Shown: positions 18,249 to 28,054, counted from the first letter of the stretch. The stretch is DNA of 33,855 nt from Comamonadaceae bacterium (GCA_947447245.1 CANFJC010000005.1:1-33855); one strand, 5' to 3'. A program made the numbers and translations. The notes: generated from the sequence alone by a model not told the origin.

Positions 18249-18620
18249 ATGATCGACAAAATTAACTCCCAAGGCAACATCCAAGCGATGTTGCAAACGC
18301 TTCGTTCACACCAGTCGCAAGCTGCAGGCGGCATGGACAACGATGGCAACAAGGTTGGTGGGCTGAATGGCTTAGCGGGTTCACAAGGCCCACAAGGCCC
18401 CTCAGGCTTTGGCGACTTGGTTCGTCAAACTGTTGACAAAGTGAATGAAAACCAAATGCATGCCACCAAAATTGCATCCTCCTACGAGCGCGGCGAAGGT
18501 GTACCCCTCACCGATGTGGTTTTGAGCATGCAGAAATCGTCCTTAAGTTTTGAAGCCACCTTGCAGGTGCGCAACAAAGTACTGAAGGCTTATGAAGACA
18601 TTTTGAACATGCCTGTTTAA
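18249..18620 (+). CDS. fliE: Flagellar hook-basal body complex protein FliE
   Basis: FGDLVRQTVDKVNENQMHATKIASSYERGEGVPLTDVVLSMQKSSLSFEATLQVRNKVLKAYEDILNMPV. Confidence 0.95.
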   Translation: MIDKINSQGNIQAMLQTLRSHQSQAAGGMDNDGNKVGGLNGLAGSQGPQGPSGFGDLVRQTVDKVNENQMHATKIASSYERGEGVPLTDVVLSMQKSSLSFEATLQVRNKVLKAYEDILNMPV

Positions 18621-18667
18621 AGCCCATTTAACGCTTGCACCAAAGATACGACTGAGAGATTTCAAAC

Positions 18668-20548
18668 ATGGCCACTACATTAGCTCCTTTCCAGCCCGGA
18701 CTTGCTTCTCCCGGCGGTAGTACAGCCCTCACCACCACAGGGGGTGGCAACGCCAACAATGGCGGCGCTTTGGCAACCTTTACACCCGGCATGGACATCA
18801 ACAACCAATCTGGTGGCAATGTCCCAAGTGGGCCCTTCGCCTCTGTGCAACAGTTGCTGCTACAGCCTAGCGTTAAAAAAGCCATGCCTATCATTTTGAT
18901 GGGCTTGGCTGTTTTGCTGTTTGGCATTATTTACATCTGGATCAACATGCCCAGCTATCGCCCTCTCATGGTCAACATGAGCGAAGCCGATCAGCAAACG
19001 GCCATGGAAGCCTTGAAAACCAGCGAGTTCAAGCCCGTCATGGACCCCGCGTCAGGTCAAATTACGGTGCCTTCTAACAAGTACCACGAAGCGCGTATTT
19101 TCTTAGCCTCTAAGGGCATTCCCAAAACGGGCAATTTAGGCATAGAGTCTTTGAAGGACCAGTCAGCCATGACCACCAGCCAGTTCATGGAGCAAGTGCG
19201 CTACACCTCTGCCATGGAGCAAGAGTTGGCGCGCACCATCATGCAAATTGACAGCATTCAACATGCTCGCGTGCATTTGGCCATGCCCAAACAATCGGTG
19301 TTTGTGCGTGACCGTACGCCACCTAAAGCATCTGTGGTGATTACCCCTCACTCTGGTCGCTCAGTTTCTGCAAATCAAGTGCAAGCCTTGGTGCATTTGG
19401 TGGCATCTAGCGTGCCGCTGATGACACCTGAAAACGTGGCCGTGGTAGACAACCAAGGCAAGCTGATTACAGACTCTAGCAGCGCTGCTATTTTGGGTTT
19501 GACTTCAGCTGAAAGCCAGCACAAACAAAAAATGGAAGATTTGTATCGCCAACGCGTGATGCAAATCTTGTCGCCTATCGTTGGCGACAACAATGTTCGC
19601 TCACAAGTGAACATGTCGCTTGATTTCACGCAAACAGAAGTGACCACCGAAGACTTTGACACACGTGGCAAAGGCCCTAAGACGCGTTCTGAAGCTGTCA
19701 GTGAAGACAATAATTCTGCGATGGAAGCCTCTGGCATTCCTGGCACTTTGTCTAACACGCCACCACCAGCACCGTCTGCAACCACCAATTCTTCTGCGGC
19801 CACTTCTGCTGGTGCAGGCGGCGGTGCAAGCAGCAAAACCGCTAGAAGTACACGAAACTTTGAAATTGACCGCTCCGTGCGCCATGTTAAAAATGCAACG
19901 GGTACAGTTGATCGTTTAAGCGTGGCCGTGCTGATCAACGAGCGTGCGCCAATCACTACCAAAAATGAAAAAGGTGAGGTGACTGACTCCAAACCAAACC
20001 CCTACACCGAAGATGAAATTACCCGCATGCAAAATTTGGTGCGCGGTGTGGTGGGCTTTGACGAAAAGCGTGGCGACGTGGTCACTGTGGTGCAAGCCAA
20101 GTTTGAACCCGAAACGGTTTACGACTTGAGCATTCCTTGGTACAAAGACGAGTCTTTGCAAACTTACATCAAGAGTGGTTTGCTGGGTGTGATGTTCTTG
20201 GCATTCTTGTTGTTGGTCATACGTCCTGCCGTACTGCGCATGTTGGGCTTGCTCAAAACGCCAGCCGAATTGGAAGCCGAAGCTGCCGCTGCCGCTGCTG
20301 CCGAAGAGAAGAAAGCCATGAGCGATGGTGAGTTGTCACCAGAAGACATGAATGCCATCCAAATGGGTGAAGGCGAGACTTTGGAAGAAATCAAGGCCAA
20401 ACTCAAGCCGAAGAAATCAAGCATTTCCATGGAAATGTTGGACACTGCCAACACCTACGACGACAAAGTGGCTCTGGTGCGCATGATTGTGGCGGAAGAC
20501 ACTTCGCGTGTTGCCAGTGTGCTGAAGAAAATGATCAAGCTTGCCTAA
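18668..20548 (+). CDS. fliF: Flagellar M-ring protein FliF
   Basis: YRPLMVNMSEADQQTAMEALKTSEFKP...YHEARIFLASKGIPKTGNLGIESL...TSQFMEQVRYTSAMEQELARTI...ARVHLAMPKQSVFVRD. Confidence 0.97.
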   Translation: MATTLAPFQPGLASPGGSTALTTTGGGNANNGGALATFTPGMDINNQSGGNVPSGPFASVQQLLLQPSVKKAMPIILMGLAVLLFGIIYIWINMPSYRPLMVNMSEADQQTAMEALKTSEFKPVMDPASGQITVPSNKYHEARIFLASKGIPKTGNLGIESLKDQSAMTTSQFMEQVRYTSAMEQELARTIMQIDSIQHARVHLAMPKQSVFVRDRTPPKASVVITPHSGRSVSANQVQALVHLVASSVPLMTPENVAVVDNQGKLITDSSSAAILGLTSAESQHKQKMEDLYRQRVMQILSPIVGDNNVRSQVNMSLDFTQTEVTTEDFDTRGKGPKTRSEAVSEDNNSAMEASGIPGTLSNTPPPAPSATTNSSAATSAGAGGGASSKTARSTRNFEIDRSVRHVKNATGTVDRLSVAVLINERAPITTKNEKGEVTDSKPNPYTEDEITRMQNLVRGVVGFDEKRGDVVTVVQAKFEPETVYDLSIPWYKDESLQTYIKSGLLGVMFLAFLLLVIRPAVLRMLGLLKTPAELEAEAAAAAAAEEKKAMSDGELSPEDMNAIQMGEGETLEEIKAKLKPKKSSISMEMLDTANTYDDKVALVRMIVAEDTSRVASVLKKMIKLA

Positions 20549-20557
20549 GGAATTACC

Positions 20558-21613
20558 ATGGCCGAAAAAGAAATAACACTCACGCAAGCAGAAGCAGAAG
20601 CTGCTGAAAAGTTACGCTCAGAACTTTCAAATCTGACCGGCGCGCAACGTGCTGCCGTTCTGATGTTGTTACTGGGTGAGCAACAGGCTTCTGAAATTAT
20701 CAAATTCTTATCACCTCACGAAGTTCAAGCTTTGGGTGGCGCCATGGTGGCGGTGTCCGATGTGTCGCAAGAAGCGGTCAACGCCATCTTGGACGATTTT
20801 GTTTCAACCATCAAGAAGCAATCAAGCCTTGGATTAGGTTCTACTGACTATGTAGAAAAAGTCTTTAAACGAGCCTTGGGCGACGACAAAGCAGCTTCTG
20901 TTTTAGGCCGCATCTTGCCTGGCCAAAGCACCAAAGGTTTGGAAATTTTGCAGTGGATGGATGCCCGCGCTATTGCCGACATGATCAAAACCGAACACCC
21001 TCAAGTCACAGCCATTATTTTGTCAGTGCTTGACCATCAAGTGGCGGCCGACGTCTTAAACTTTTTACCAGATGAAACACGCCCAGAAATTATTCAACGT
21101 GTGGCCAGTTTAGAAACAGTTCAACCTTCTGCAATGCAAGAGCTTGAGTCCATCATGAAACTGCAGTTCACCAACAACACAAGTTCCAAGTCTTCAAGCT
21201 TTGGTGGTATCAAAGCAGCTGCGCAGATCATGAACTCGACCAAGACTGCCTTGGAAGCCTCCATCATGAAGGGCCTGGAACAAATCGACGCCGACTTGAT
21301 GATGCGCATTCAAGACAACATGTTCACTTTTGAAAATTTGGCTGCCGTAGACAACAAAGGTATTCAGGTGCTTATGCGTGCGGTGGACAACAACCAGTTG
21401 ATGATTGCTATGAAGGGTGCCAGCGAAGAAGTCAAAGCACGTTTCTTCGACAACATGTCAGAGCGTGCGCGTGGCATGTTCAAAGACGAAATGGACGCCA
21501 AAGGCCTCATGCGCTTGTCGGATGTGGAAGAAGCACAGAAACAAATCATGCGCTCTGCACGCAAGCTGTCTGACTCAGGTGAGTTGGTCTTAGGCGGAGG
21601 CGACTTTGTATAA
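20558..21613 (+). CDS. fliG: Flagellar motor switch protein FliG
   Basis: LTGAQRAAVLMLLLGEQQASEIIKFLSPHEVQALGGAM...DLMMRIQDNMFTFENLAAVDNKGIQVLMRAVDNNQL...MSERARGMFKDEMD. Confidence 0.97.
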   Translation: MAEKEITLTQAEAEAAEKLRSELSNLTGAQRAAVLMLLLGEQQASEIIKFLSPHEVQALGGAMVAVSDVSQEAVNAILDDFVSTIKKQSSLGLGSTDYVEKVFKRALGDDKAASVLGRILPGQSTKGLEILQWMDARAIADMIKTEHPQVTAIILSVLDHQVAADVLNFLPDETRPEIIQRVASLETVQPSAMQELESIMKLQFTNNTSSKSSSFGGIKAAAQIMNSTKTALEASIMKGLEQIDADLMMRIQDNMFTFENLAAVDNKGIQVLMRAVDNNQLMIAMKGASEEVKARFFDNMSERARGMFKDEMDAKGLMRLSDVEEAQKQIMRSARKLSDSGELVLGGGDFV

Positions 21614-22751
21614 CACCCTGCCTTCAGGAAAGCCGGCCAAAATGGCTGCGCCACGTGGCGTGCCCGTATGGCAACCTCTCAAACCGCTCAAACCCGTAGA
21701 GTTGCAAAACGCTGGGTTTGTGCAAGAAAATTATTTGCGATCCAAGGCTTCTCATTTTGCTTTGTGGACTGTTGAAGAGCAGCTAGCAGCAGGCAAGATG
21801 GCAGACGCCTCAGATGAACACGCCAATTCTGACAGCAATGACAATGAGGATGTAGATGCTTTGGGTTTAGCAGGTGATGCTGGCCATTCAGATTCCGACA
21901 ATGACGCAAGCGCCTCTCTTTCTGGACTAGATGCGCAAGCCATTGAAAAAATCAAAAAAGAAGCCTATGAACTAGGCTTAGCCGATGGCAAAAAACTGCA
22001 ACTGGATGCCACCGCGGAAGCAACTGAACTGGCCGAGGCGGAAAGCTTAACGGCCTTGGCCGAAAAGGCCAATCAACTTTTGATCAACATTGAACAAGCT
22101 GTGATTGCGCTACAAGAAAACCCCGCCGCATGGAACGAGCCCCTTAAGCGTCTGGCTTTGCATTTGGCTGAGCAGCTGGCTTTAACCGAACTCAGTATTT
22201 CCTCTTCAGGTATTCAAAACCTCATAGACCGTTGCATTGAAACACTGGACGTACAAACCGCTTCCAGCGTTGTGGTGGAACTCAACCCAAATGACATGGC
22301 TTTGTTGCAAAATCACAAAGCTATTCCTGGCGAGCCTAAAAATACTTGGCGCATGGTGGCAGATACGCACTTGTTGCCTGGCAGTGTGCGGGTGCGAGCA
22401 GACGATGCCGTTGTCAGCGACCTGATTGAAAACCGCTTAGAAAACTTAGCGCAAGCTTTGTTGGAAAACACCAAGCCTTGGCAAGCACAAACAGCCTTCC
22501 AACCAGAGCGACTTGCCGCCCGCAGAGGCAAAGCTGAAACTGTTGAAGATGCATTGCCACTCGACACCAGTTCAAGGTTTGCACAAACTTCAAATTTGAA
22601 CGAAGCAGAAGATATTGTCGAACTGACACCTTCTCCTGCCTCTGACTTTGCTACGCCACTGAATTTATCGTCATTGGATTTGCCTGATTTAGATTTGCCT
22701 GATTCAAATACCAAGTTGGATCAAGACACCGCAGGGGAAGTTCATGACTAA
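21606..22751 (+). CDS. fliH: Flagellar assembly protein FliH, unusually long
   Basis: Position between fliG and fliI; LGLADGKK; LKRLALHLAEQLALTELSISSSGIQNLIDRCIETL; VVELNPNDMALLQNH. TTG start overlapping fliG is uncertain. Confidence 0.85.
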   Translation: MYNTLPSGKPAKMAAPRGVPVWQPLKPLKPVELQNAGFVQENYLRSKASHFALWTVEEQLAAGKMADASDEHANSDSNDNEDVDALGLAGDAGHSDSDNDASASLSGLDAQAIEKIKKEAYELGLADGKKLQLDATAEATELAEAESLTALAEKANQLLINIEQAVIALQENPAAWNEPLKRLALHLAEQLALTELSISSSGIQNLIDRCIETLDVQTASSVVVELNPNDMALLQNHKAIPGEPKNTWRMVADTHLLPGSVRVRADDAVVSDLIENRLENLAQALLENTKPWQAQTAFQPERLAARRGKAETVEDALPLDTSSRFAQTSNLNEAEDIVELTPSPASDFATPLNLSSLDLPDLDLPDSNTKLDQDTAGEVHD

Positions 22752-24072
22752 CTTTGCAACAGAAGTAGCCCGGTCCATGTCCTTGGCAAGAGCGTCCAGT
22801 CCAGAGCGCTGCGGCACCTTGGTTCGCTTGGTAGGCTTGCGCATGGAAGCGCGCGGCATCATGGCGCCTGTAGGCTCTAGCTGCGAAATCATTGGTCAAG
22901 ATGGCCACCGTATTGAAGCAGAAGTGGTGGGCTTTAACGACAAAACTTTGTACCTCATGCCGCTCACAGAACCTGTAGGCATTGGCCCTGGTGCTTCAGT
23001 GCGCATGGCTTACGACTTAGGCACAGCATGCCTCGGCCCAGAACTTTTAGGCCGGGTGATCGATGGCCGCGGCGAACCTTTAGACGGCAAACCCAAGCCT
23101 GCTTGCAAAGCACGTTTGAGTTTGCTGGGCTTGCCCATCAACCCCATGGAGCGCGGTCCTATTGATAGCGTCTTGGATGTGGGCGTGAAAGCCATTAACG
23201 GACTATTGACACTGGGCCGCGGTCAACGCGTAGGCTTGGTGGCTGGCTCTGGTGTGGGCAAGAGCGTGCTCTTGGGCATGATGACCCGCTTTACCAAAGC
23301 CGATGTGGTGGTCATTGGTTTGGTGGGTGAACGCGGCCGAGAGGTGCAAGCCTTCATTCAAGAATCTTTGGGTGAAGAAGGTTTGGCCAAGTCTGTGGTT
23401 GTGGCCGCTCCCGCCAACGTGTCACCCGTGCTGCGCTTAAAAGCCGCACACATGACACATGTAATTGCAGAATATTTTCGCGATCAAGGCTTGAATGTTT
23501 TGATGTTGGTTGACAGCCTGACTCGCGTGGCGCATGCGCAACGTGAAATTGGCTTGGCCATTGGCGAGCCACCTACGGCCAAAGGTTACCCGCCCTCTGT
23601 GTTTGCTTTATTGCCTAATTTGATTGAGCGCGCAGGTGTAGGCCGACATGGTCATGGCTCTATTACCGCCATTTACACCGTGCTGGCCGAAGGCGATGAC
23701 GCCAACGATCCCATTGTGGACATTGCCCGCGCCTCGCTAGACGGTCAAGTGATGTTGTCACGCAAATTGGCCGATGCCGCACACTACCCAGCCATTGATC
23801 TGAACGGTTCTATATCTCGAGTGATGCAAAGCTTGCTGCCGCCAGACGATTTAAAAATGGCGAACAAGTTTCGCCGTCTGTGGTCTTTGTACCAACAAAA
23901 CGTGGACCTCATTCAAGTGGGCGCTTACGAAACTGGCAGCAATCCCACGCTGGATGAAGCCATTCGCTTGCGCGAAGAAATGGACATTTTTTTGCGCCAA
24001 GACATGCATGAAGGCAAAGACGAAGCCAGCACGCGTGAAGCTATCAGAAACATGATGTCGGTACTCGCATGA
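22744..24072 (+). CDS. fliI: Flagellum-specific ATP synthase FliI
   Basis: RGQRVGLVAGSGVGKSVLLGMMTRF; ERGREVQAFIQE; LMLVDSLTRVAHAQREIGLAIGEPPTAKGYPPSVFALLPNLIERAG. Confidence 0.97.
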   Translation: MTNFATEVARSMSLARASSPERCGTLVRLVGLRMEARGIMAPVGSSCEIIGQDGHRIEAEVVGFNDKTLYLMPLTEPVGIGPGASVRMAYDLGTACLGPELLGRVIDGRGEPLDGKPKPACKARLSLLGLPINPMERGPIDSVLDVGVKAINGLLTLGRGQRVGLVAGSGVGKSVLLGMMTRFTKADVVVIGLVGERGREVQAFIQESLGEEGLAKSVVVAAPANVSPVLRLKAAHMTHVIAEYFRDQGLNVLMLVDSLTRVAHAQREIGLAIGEPPTAKGYPPSVFALLPNLIERAGVGRHGHGSITAIYTVLAEGDDANDPIVDIARASLDGQVMLSRKLADAAHYPAIDLNGSISRVMQSLLPPDDLKMANKFRRLWSLYQQNVDLIQVGAYETGSNPTLDEAIRLREEMDIFLRQDMHEGKDEASTREAIRNMMSVLA

Positions 24073-24521
24073 ACGATAGCGTCGTAGCTCGCCCTTGTTG
24101 GACCATCTTGGCACAAAAAGCCGAGGACAAAATAGCGCTCATTCAAAAAGAAATGGTACAAGCTCGAATTCGATTAGACAGCTTGAAAAGCAGCGAGCAG
24201 CGTATTCAGAAAATGTACAGCGAATACCATGAAGGCTTAAGCAAGTCTGACGGTCAAAGTGTGGGCATGCGTGAAGCCATGAATCAACGTCAATTTATGT
24301 CGCAGCTCATCAATTTGATGCAACGCGTTAAAACAGACATTTTGTACACAGAAAATGCCATCATTGGCATCAAAGAACAGCTGATTGCTCAAGAGCGTGA
24401 ACGCATGAAAATGAAAACATTGGCCGATCAAAATGCCATGGCTTTGCACCACGCAGAAAACAAAAAAGACCAACGCCGCATGGACGCCCTGGGTGTGATG
24501 CAATTTAACTTAAAGCCTTAA
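24069..24521 (+). CDS. fliJ: Flagellar export protein FliJ
   Basis: ~150-aa coiled coil overlapping fliI by 4 bp in canonical fliEFGHIJ order. Confidence 0.85.
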   Translation: MNDSVVARPCWTILAQKAEDKIALIQKEMVQARIRLDSLKSSEQRIQKMYSEYHEGLSKSDGQSVGMREAMNQRQFMSQLINLMQRVKTDILYTENAIIGIKEQLIAQERERMKMKTLADQNAMALHHAENKKDQRRMDALGVMQFNLKP

Positions 24522-24522
24522 C

Positions 24523-25242
24523 ATGAATTTGACTGGCGGTATAGCTTGGCACTGGTTAGCGTGGCGCTCAAAGGCTCGCTGGGCACCCACGTCTCACGCC
24601 ATAGAGCAATGGTTGCTGTTGAACGCTCAAGCTTTCAAGCCAGTTGAAGTGCAGGGCCAACCGAGTTTGCTTTTAATTGGCGCCAGTGCCGGCTGGATGA
24701 TGTCAAGTCAATGGCTTAAGCAATTCGCCAGAGTAGACGCCTACGACATTGACCCTTTGGCTGCCGTCTTGTTCAAGTGGCGCCATGTCGCTGCGCTTAA
24801 AGCAGCTGGCACAGAACTACATTGCCACACCCGCGATGCCTTGCAAGACTTGCCAAGTTTGCTATCCTCACACCCCAAGGCCTGCGTGTTTTTTGACAAC
24901 GTGTTGGGGCAATTGCGCTTTCAAAACTTGGCCACAGATTGGCCGCTGGTTGAACGACGATTAAAGCAATTCAAAGTGCTGCTCAAGGGCCGCGAATGGG
25001 GCAGCATTCATGACCGAATGTCAGGCCCCACCACAAACCCAATTGAACACATCAGTGATCTGCCTGTTCGACATGCAGATTGGCACGATCAGAAATGGCT
25101 CGCACAGCTGGATGCTCAAAGTCCATGGTTAGACCACTTAACGAATGCGATTTTTCCTGCAGGCCTTGCTGTTCAAGATTTTGCTTGGAATTTTTCGCCA
25201 AACTACAGGCATTGGCTGCAGGCCGGATGGGTTCGGCCATGA
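24523..25242 (+). CDS. Class I SAM-dependent methyltransferase-like protein
   Basis: SLLLIGASAGWMMSSQWLKQFARVDAYDIDPLAAVLFKWRH resembles motif I plus acidic motif II; CVFFDNVLGQL post-motif. Confidence 0.5.
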   Translation: MNLTGGIAWHWLAWRSKARWAPTSHAIEQWLLLNAQAFKPVEVQGQPSLLLIGASAGWMMSSQWLKQFARVDAYDIDPLAAVLFKWRHVAALKAAGTELHCHTRDALQDLPSLLSSHPKACVFFDNVLGQLRFQNLATDWPLVERRLKQFKVLLKGREWGSIHDRMSGPTTNPIEHISDLPVRHADWHDQKWLAQLDAQSPWLDHLTNAIFPAGLAVQDFAWNFSPNYRHWLQAGWVRP

Positions 25243-25256
25243 ACCAGTTCGCTGTT

Positions 25257-25712
25257 TTACTTACCGCAAACGAATTTGAAAAGATTGACCAAAGGCGTGT
25301 CTGGTGGAATGGTTTGCCATTCACGCATCACGCCTTGAGAGTCGACAATTTCACCCGTGAGCATGGGACCACTGTGCATAGAAAATTGCAGAATATGCAC
25401 CATCTCTTTTCGGCAATCCATTTCCATGTGGGTTCGAGTAGACACAAAGTAAGCGCCGCGCTGAGCTTTTTGAGGCGTTTTGTAATCAAGCAAGCTCCAA
25501 AACGAACGAATGGGGCCAGCCCGCTTAATGGTTCCATCGTCGACATAAATAATGCCGGAATCGGTGGTGGTCACTTTTTGCCACTCCGCATGGGCCGTAT
25601 AAGGCAACAACAACAAGAAGAAGGCGGCTGTCATAGACAAGCCGTATTGAGTGATTTTATAAAGCACGCGCTGGGCGGCAGTCAATTTATCAGTAAGTGC
25701 AATGACGTTCAT
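25257..25712 (-). CDS. Surface-adhesin protein E-like (PF16747-like) secreted protein
   Basis: Signal-like N-terminus ...AAFFLLLLPYTAHA then EWQKVTTTDSGIIYVDDGTIKRAGPIRSFWSLLDYKTPQ...REWQTIPPDTPLVNLFKFVC. ATG at 25712 chosen over the 25772 start of the track. Confidence 0.65.
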   Translation of the reverse strand: MNVIALTDKLTAAQRVLYKITQYGLSMTAAFFLLLLPYTAHAEWQKVTTTDSGIIYVDDGTIKRAGPIRSFWSLLDYKTPQKAQRGAYFVSTRTHMEMDCRKEMVHILQFSMHSGPMLTGEIVDSQGVMREWQTIPPDTPLVNLFKFVCGK

Positions 25713-25758
25713 GCGCCCTACTATAAAGTAGTGCAATCCAATTGAAAAGAGCTTTTCC

Positions 25759-26643
25759 ATGCTGAATACCAACTCAACACATTACAAACCTTTTTTGCGG
25801 ATGGCTATGGCCACACTGCTCTCCACCATGCTGACGCTTGCAGGTTGTGGTGGCGGTAGCTCGTCTGGCAGCGCCGTGCTTGTAGACACCACGGTGCCAA
25901 CCGACCCCACCAGTCCAGCCCCAGCGACGCCTCTCATTGCCCCAGGCGCCTATTTGGCCAGCCTGAACGGCAAAGACTGGGTGGGCATGTTGCTACCCTC
26001 CACCCAAGGCTCAAGTGCTGTCACTAACTTTTATGGCCTCTCCTACAACTCGGCCGATCCTGATCTGTACAGCGGATCGGGCACGGCCTCTGGCACCAAC
26101 ACTGCCAGCTTGCCACGCGTATTTGTTTACCCCAACATTACAGGTGCTGTTAGATCCGGCACCGGCACCCTGAACAACATGGGCAATGGTGCCGTTCGAG
26201 TCACCTTAAGTTTCCCATCAACTGGCTTGGAACAAGGCAAAGACTTGAGCGTTGTGGCCAGCCCACCATCCAATTACAAGTACAACACTGCGGCAACTTT
26301 GACAAGTGCTCAAGGCTCATGGCAAGGCCGCTTTTCATATGCTTTCGGTTATGTAGACAACTTCAATTTGACGGTCAGTGGCCAAGGCGCAGTTTCAGCC
26401 TCCACGTCATTTCAGCAAGATTGTGTATTGACTCAGGGCATATTGGCACCCAATTTCGATGGCACCAATCTGTTTACTTTCAGCGTCACCATTCCTACAT
26501 CTACGCAATGCGCCTTAAAAGGCCAAACCTTAAATGGTGCGGCATTTATAAGCAACAGCCCTGTGGCTGGTAAAACACAGCGCCTCTACATTGTTGGCGT
26601 AACCACCGACGGCCGAGGCATCAGCTACAAAGCCGACCGATAA
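25759..26643 (+). CDS. Putative lipoprotein of unknown function
   Basis: Signal peptide with lipobox LTLAGC followed by GGGSSSG; no recognised domain. Confidence 0.7.
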   Translation: MLNTNSTHYKPFLRMAMATLLSTMLTLAGCGGGSSSGSAVLVDTTVPTDPTSPAPATPLIAPGAYLASLNGKDWVGMLLPSTQGSSAVTNFYGLSYNSADPDLYSGSGTASGTNTASLPRVFVYPNITGAVRSGTGTLNNMGNGAVRVTLSFPSTGLEQGKDLSVVASPPSNYKYNTAATLTSAQGSWQGRFSYAFGYVDNFNLTVSGQGAVSASTSFQQDCVLTQGILAPNFDGTNLFTFSVTIPTSTQCALKGQTLNGAAFISNSPVAGKTQRLYIVGVTTDGRGISYKADR

Positions 26644-26656
26644 ATTCAAGTTTTCA

Positions 26657-26682
26657 TGCTTAGTGCCGAATCTGACTAAGCA
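26657..26682 (+). terminator. Stem-loop between lipoprotein and carbonic anhydrase genes, possible weak terminator or 3' end structure
   Basis: TGCTTAGT-GCCGAATCTG-ACTAAGCA, 8-bp perfect arms, no strong U-tract. Confidence 0.35.
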
Positions 26683-26707
26683 CAGAAATTACATTCTGGA
26701 ATAGACC

Positions 26708-28012
26708 ATGATTAAAATAATTGCCATCATTTTGTTAACCATCTCCACTGCAGGAGCTGGCTATTTCGGCTGGACGCAAAAGAAGTTGGGCACTGCGGCC
26801 ACCGAACAAGTTGCTGAGCTCACTCAAAAAGTAGAAGAGGCTGATAAAAAAGTCGAGTCTACTGAAGAAGAATTGGCTGCCAGCAAAGAAATGCTGCCAC
26901 CTTTGATGACCAAGGCACAAGAGCTGGAAGCTGTGAAAGCCGCCTTTTCTTCTGGCACGGTTTTGAAAGATCTAGAAGCAATTTATGCCAAAGAGAAAAA
27001 AGGTATCTCACCTGAGCGCCAATTGGGCTTGGCTGGCGTTCGCCTCTTAACCAACGGCACCAAAGATCCAGCCACTGTAGAGGCCTTCCAAAAAGCTCTG
27101 GAAATGACCGACTGGAAAGGCCAGCAAAAAGTTATTTGTGCGGCTCAAAATGCATTGGCTGCGGCTGGCGAAAAAGTGAAGGTCATGTCGGAATGCGCGC
27201 CAGAAGCCTCAGCTGGCAAAGATGATAAAAAAGCTGACAGCAAAGAAGCGCCAGCCGAAAAAGCCGATGCCAAGGACTCCCATGGTAAAGATGATAAAAA
27301 AGGCGATAAGAAGGGTGACAAGAAAGATGCTCACGGCCCTGCCGACGCACATGCTGTTCACTGGGACTATGAAGGCGCCATGGGCCCAGAAAACTGGGGC
27401 AAAGAATTTCCGACTTGCGGCAAAGGCAAGTCACAGGCACCTTTGAACATCAAAGGCCCGTTTGAAAAAGTCCGCTTCAGCATAGCGCCCGATTACAAAC
27501 AAGGCCAGCTCAAAATTGTGAACAACGGCCACACCATTCAAGTGAACGTGCCCAATGGCTCCAAAATTCGAATTGATGGCAAGCCATTTGACCTGCTGCA
27601 ATTTCACTTCCATCGCCCCAGCGAAGAGCACATTGACGGCAAACCTTCTGCCATGGTCGTTCACTTTGTGCACAAAAGCCCAGAAGGCGAACTGGCTGTG
27701 CTGGCTGTGATGCTGCGGGAAGGCAATGAAAACCCAGGCATTAAAACTTTATGGACTCATGCTCCCAAAGCTGAAGGCCCTGAAGCGGTGCCCGATGGCG
27801 TGATGTTCAACCCTGCTAACTTGTTGCCCAAAGAGATGGACTTCTTCCACTACGATGGCTCGCTCACTACGCCGCCTTGCACAGAAAAAGTGAAGTTCTA
27901 TATTTTGAAAACGCAAGTGAACATTGCCAAAGAGCAAGTCACAGACTTCCCGTTCAAAATGAATGCGCGCCCCGTGCAGCCTGCAAATGGCCGACCCATT
28001 TATACAAATTAA
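26708..28012 (+). CDS. Alpha-class carbonic anhydrase fused to N-terminal TM anchor, coiled coil and Lys/Asp-rich linker
   Basis: HWDYEGAMGPENWGKEFPTCGKGKSQAPLNI; zinc ligands QFHFHRPSEEH and MVVHFVHK; YDGSLTTPPCTEKVKFYILK; N-terminus MIKIIAIILLTISTAGAGYFGW. Confidence 0.93.
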   Translation: MIKIIAIILLTISTAGAGYFGWTQKKLGTAATEQVAELTQKVEEADKKVESTEEELAASKEMLPPLMTKAQELEAVKAAFSSGTVLKDLEAIYAKEKKGISPERQLGLAGVRLLTNGTKDPATVEAFQKALEMTDWKGQQKVICAAQNALAAAGEKVKVMSECAPEASAGKDDKKADSKEAPAEKADAKDSHGKDDKKGDKKGDKKDAHGPADAHAVHWDYEGAMGPENWGKEFPTCGKGKSQAPLNIKGPFEKVRFSIAPDYKQGQLKIVNNGHTIQVNVPNGSKIRIDGKPFDLLQFHFHRPSEEHIDGKPSAMVVHFVHKSPEGELAVLAVMLREGNENPGIKTLWTHAPKAEGPEAVPDGVMFNPANLLPKEMDFFHYDGSLTTPPCTEKVKFYILKTQVNIAKEQVTDFPFKMNARPVQPANGRPIYTN

Positions 28013-28054
28013 AGGCTAGATAAGCTATACAAGTTTTCGTTTGAGATTGCCATT

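Noticed and set aside
18190-18250. Possible sigma-54 promoter ahead of fliE (TGGCATTGGCCGCTT)
   Set aside because: GG-to-GC spacing is not 10 nt, so it does not fit the -24/-12 rule.
19375-19992. 205-aa minus-strand ORF
   Set aside because: Antisense shadow of fliF, with no recognisable domain and no RBS argument; high-confidence gene on the opposite strand.
25080-25745. 221-aa plus-strand ORF
   Set aside because: Overlaps the methyltransferase-like gene end and is antisense to the protein-E-like CDS, which has a signal peptide and family motifs.
27210-27340. AAAGATGATAAAAAA repeats as a DNA satellite or CRISPR-like element
   Set aside because: Fully explained by in-frame Lys/Asp-rich linker codons of the carbonic anhydrase gene.
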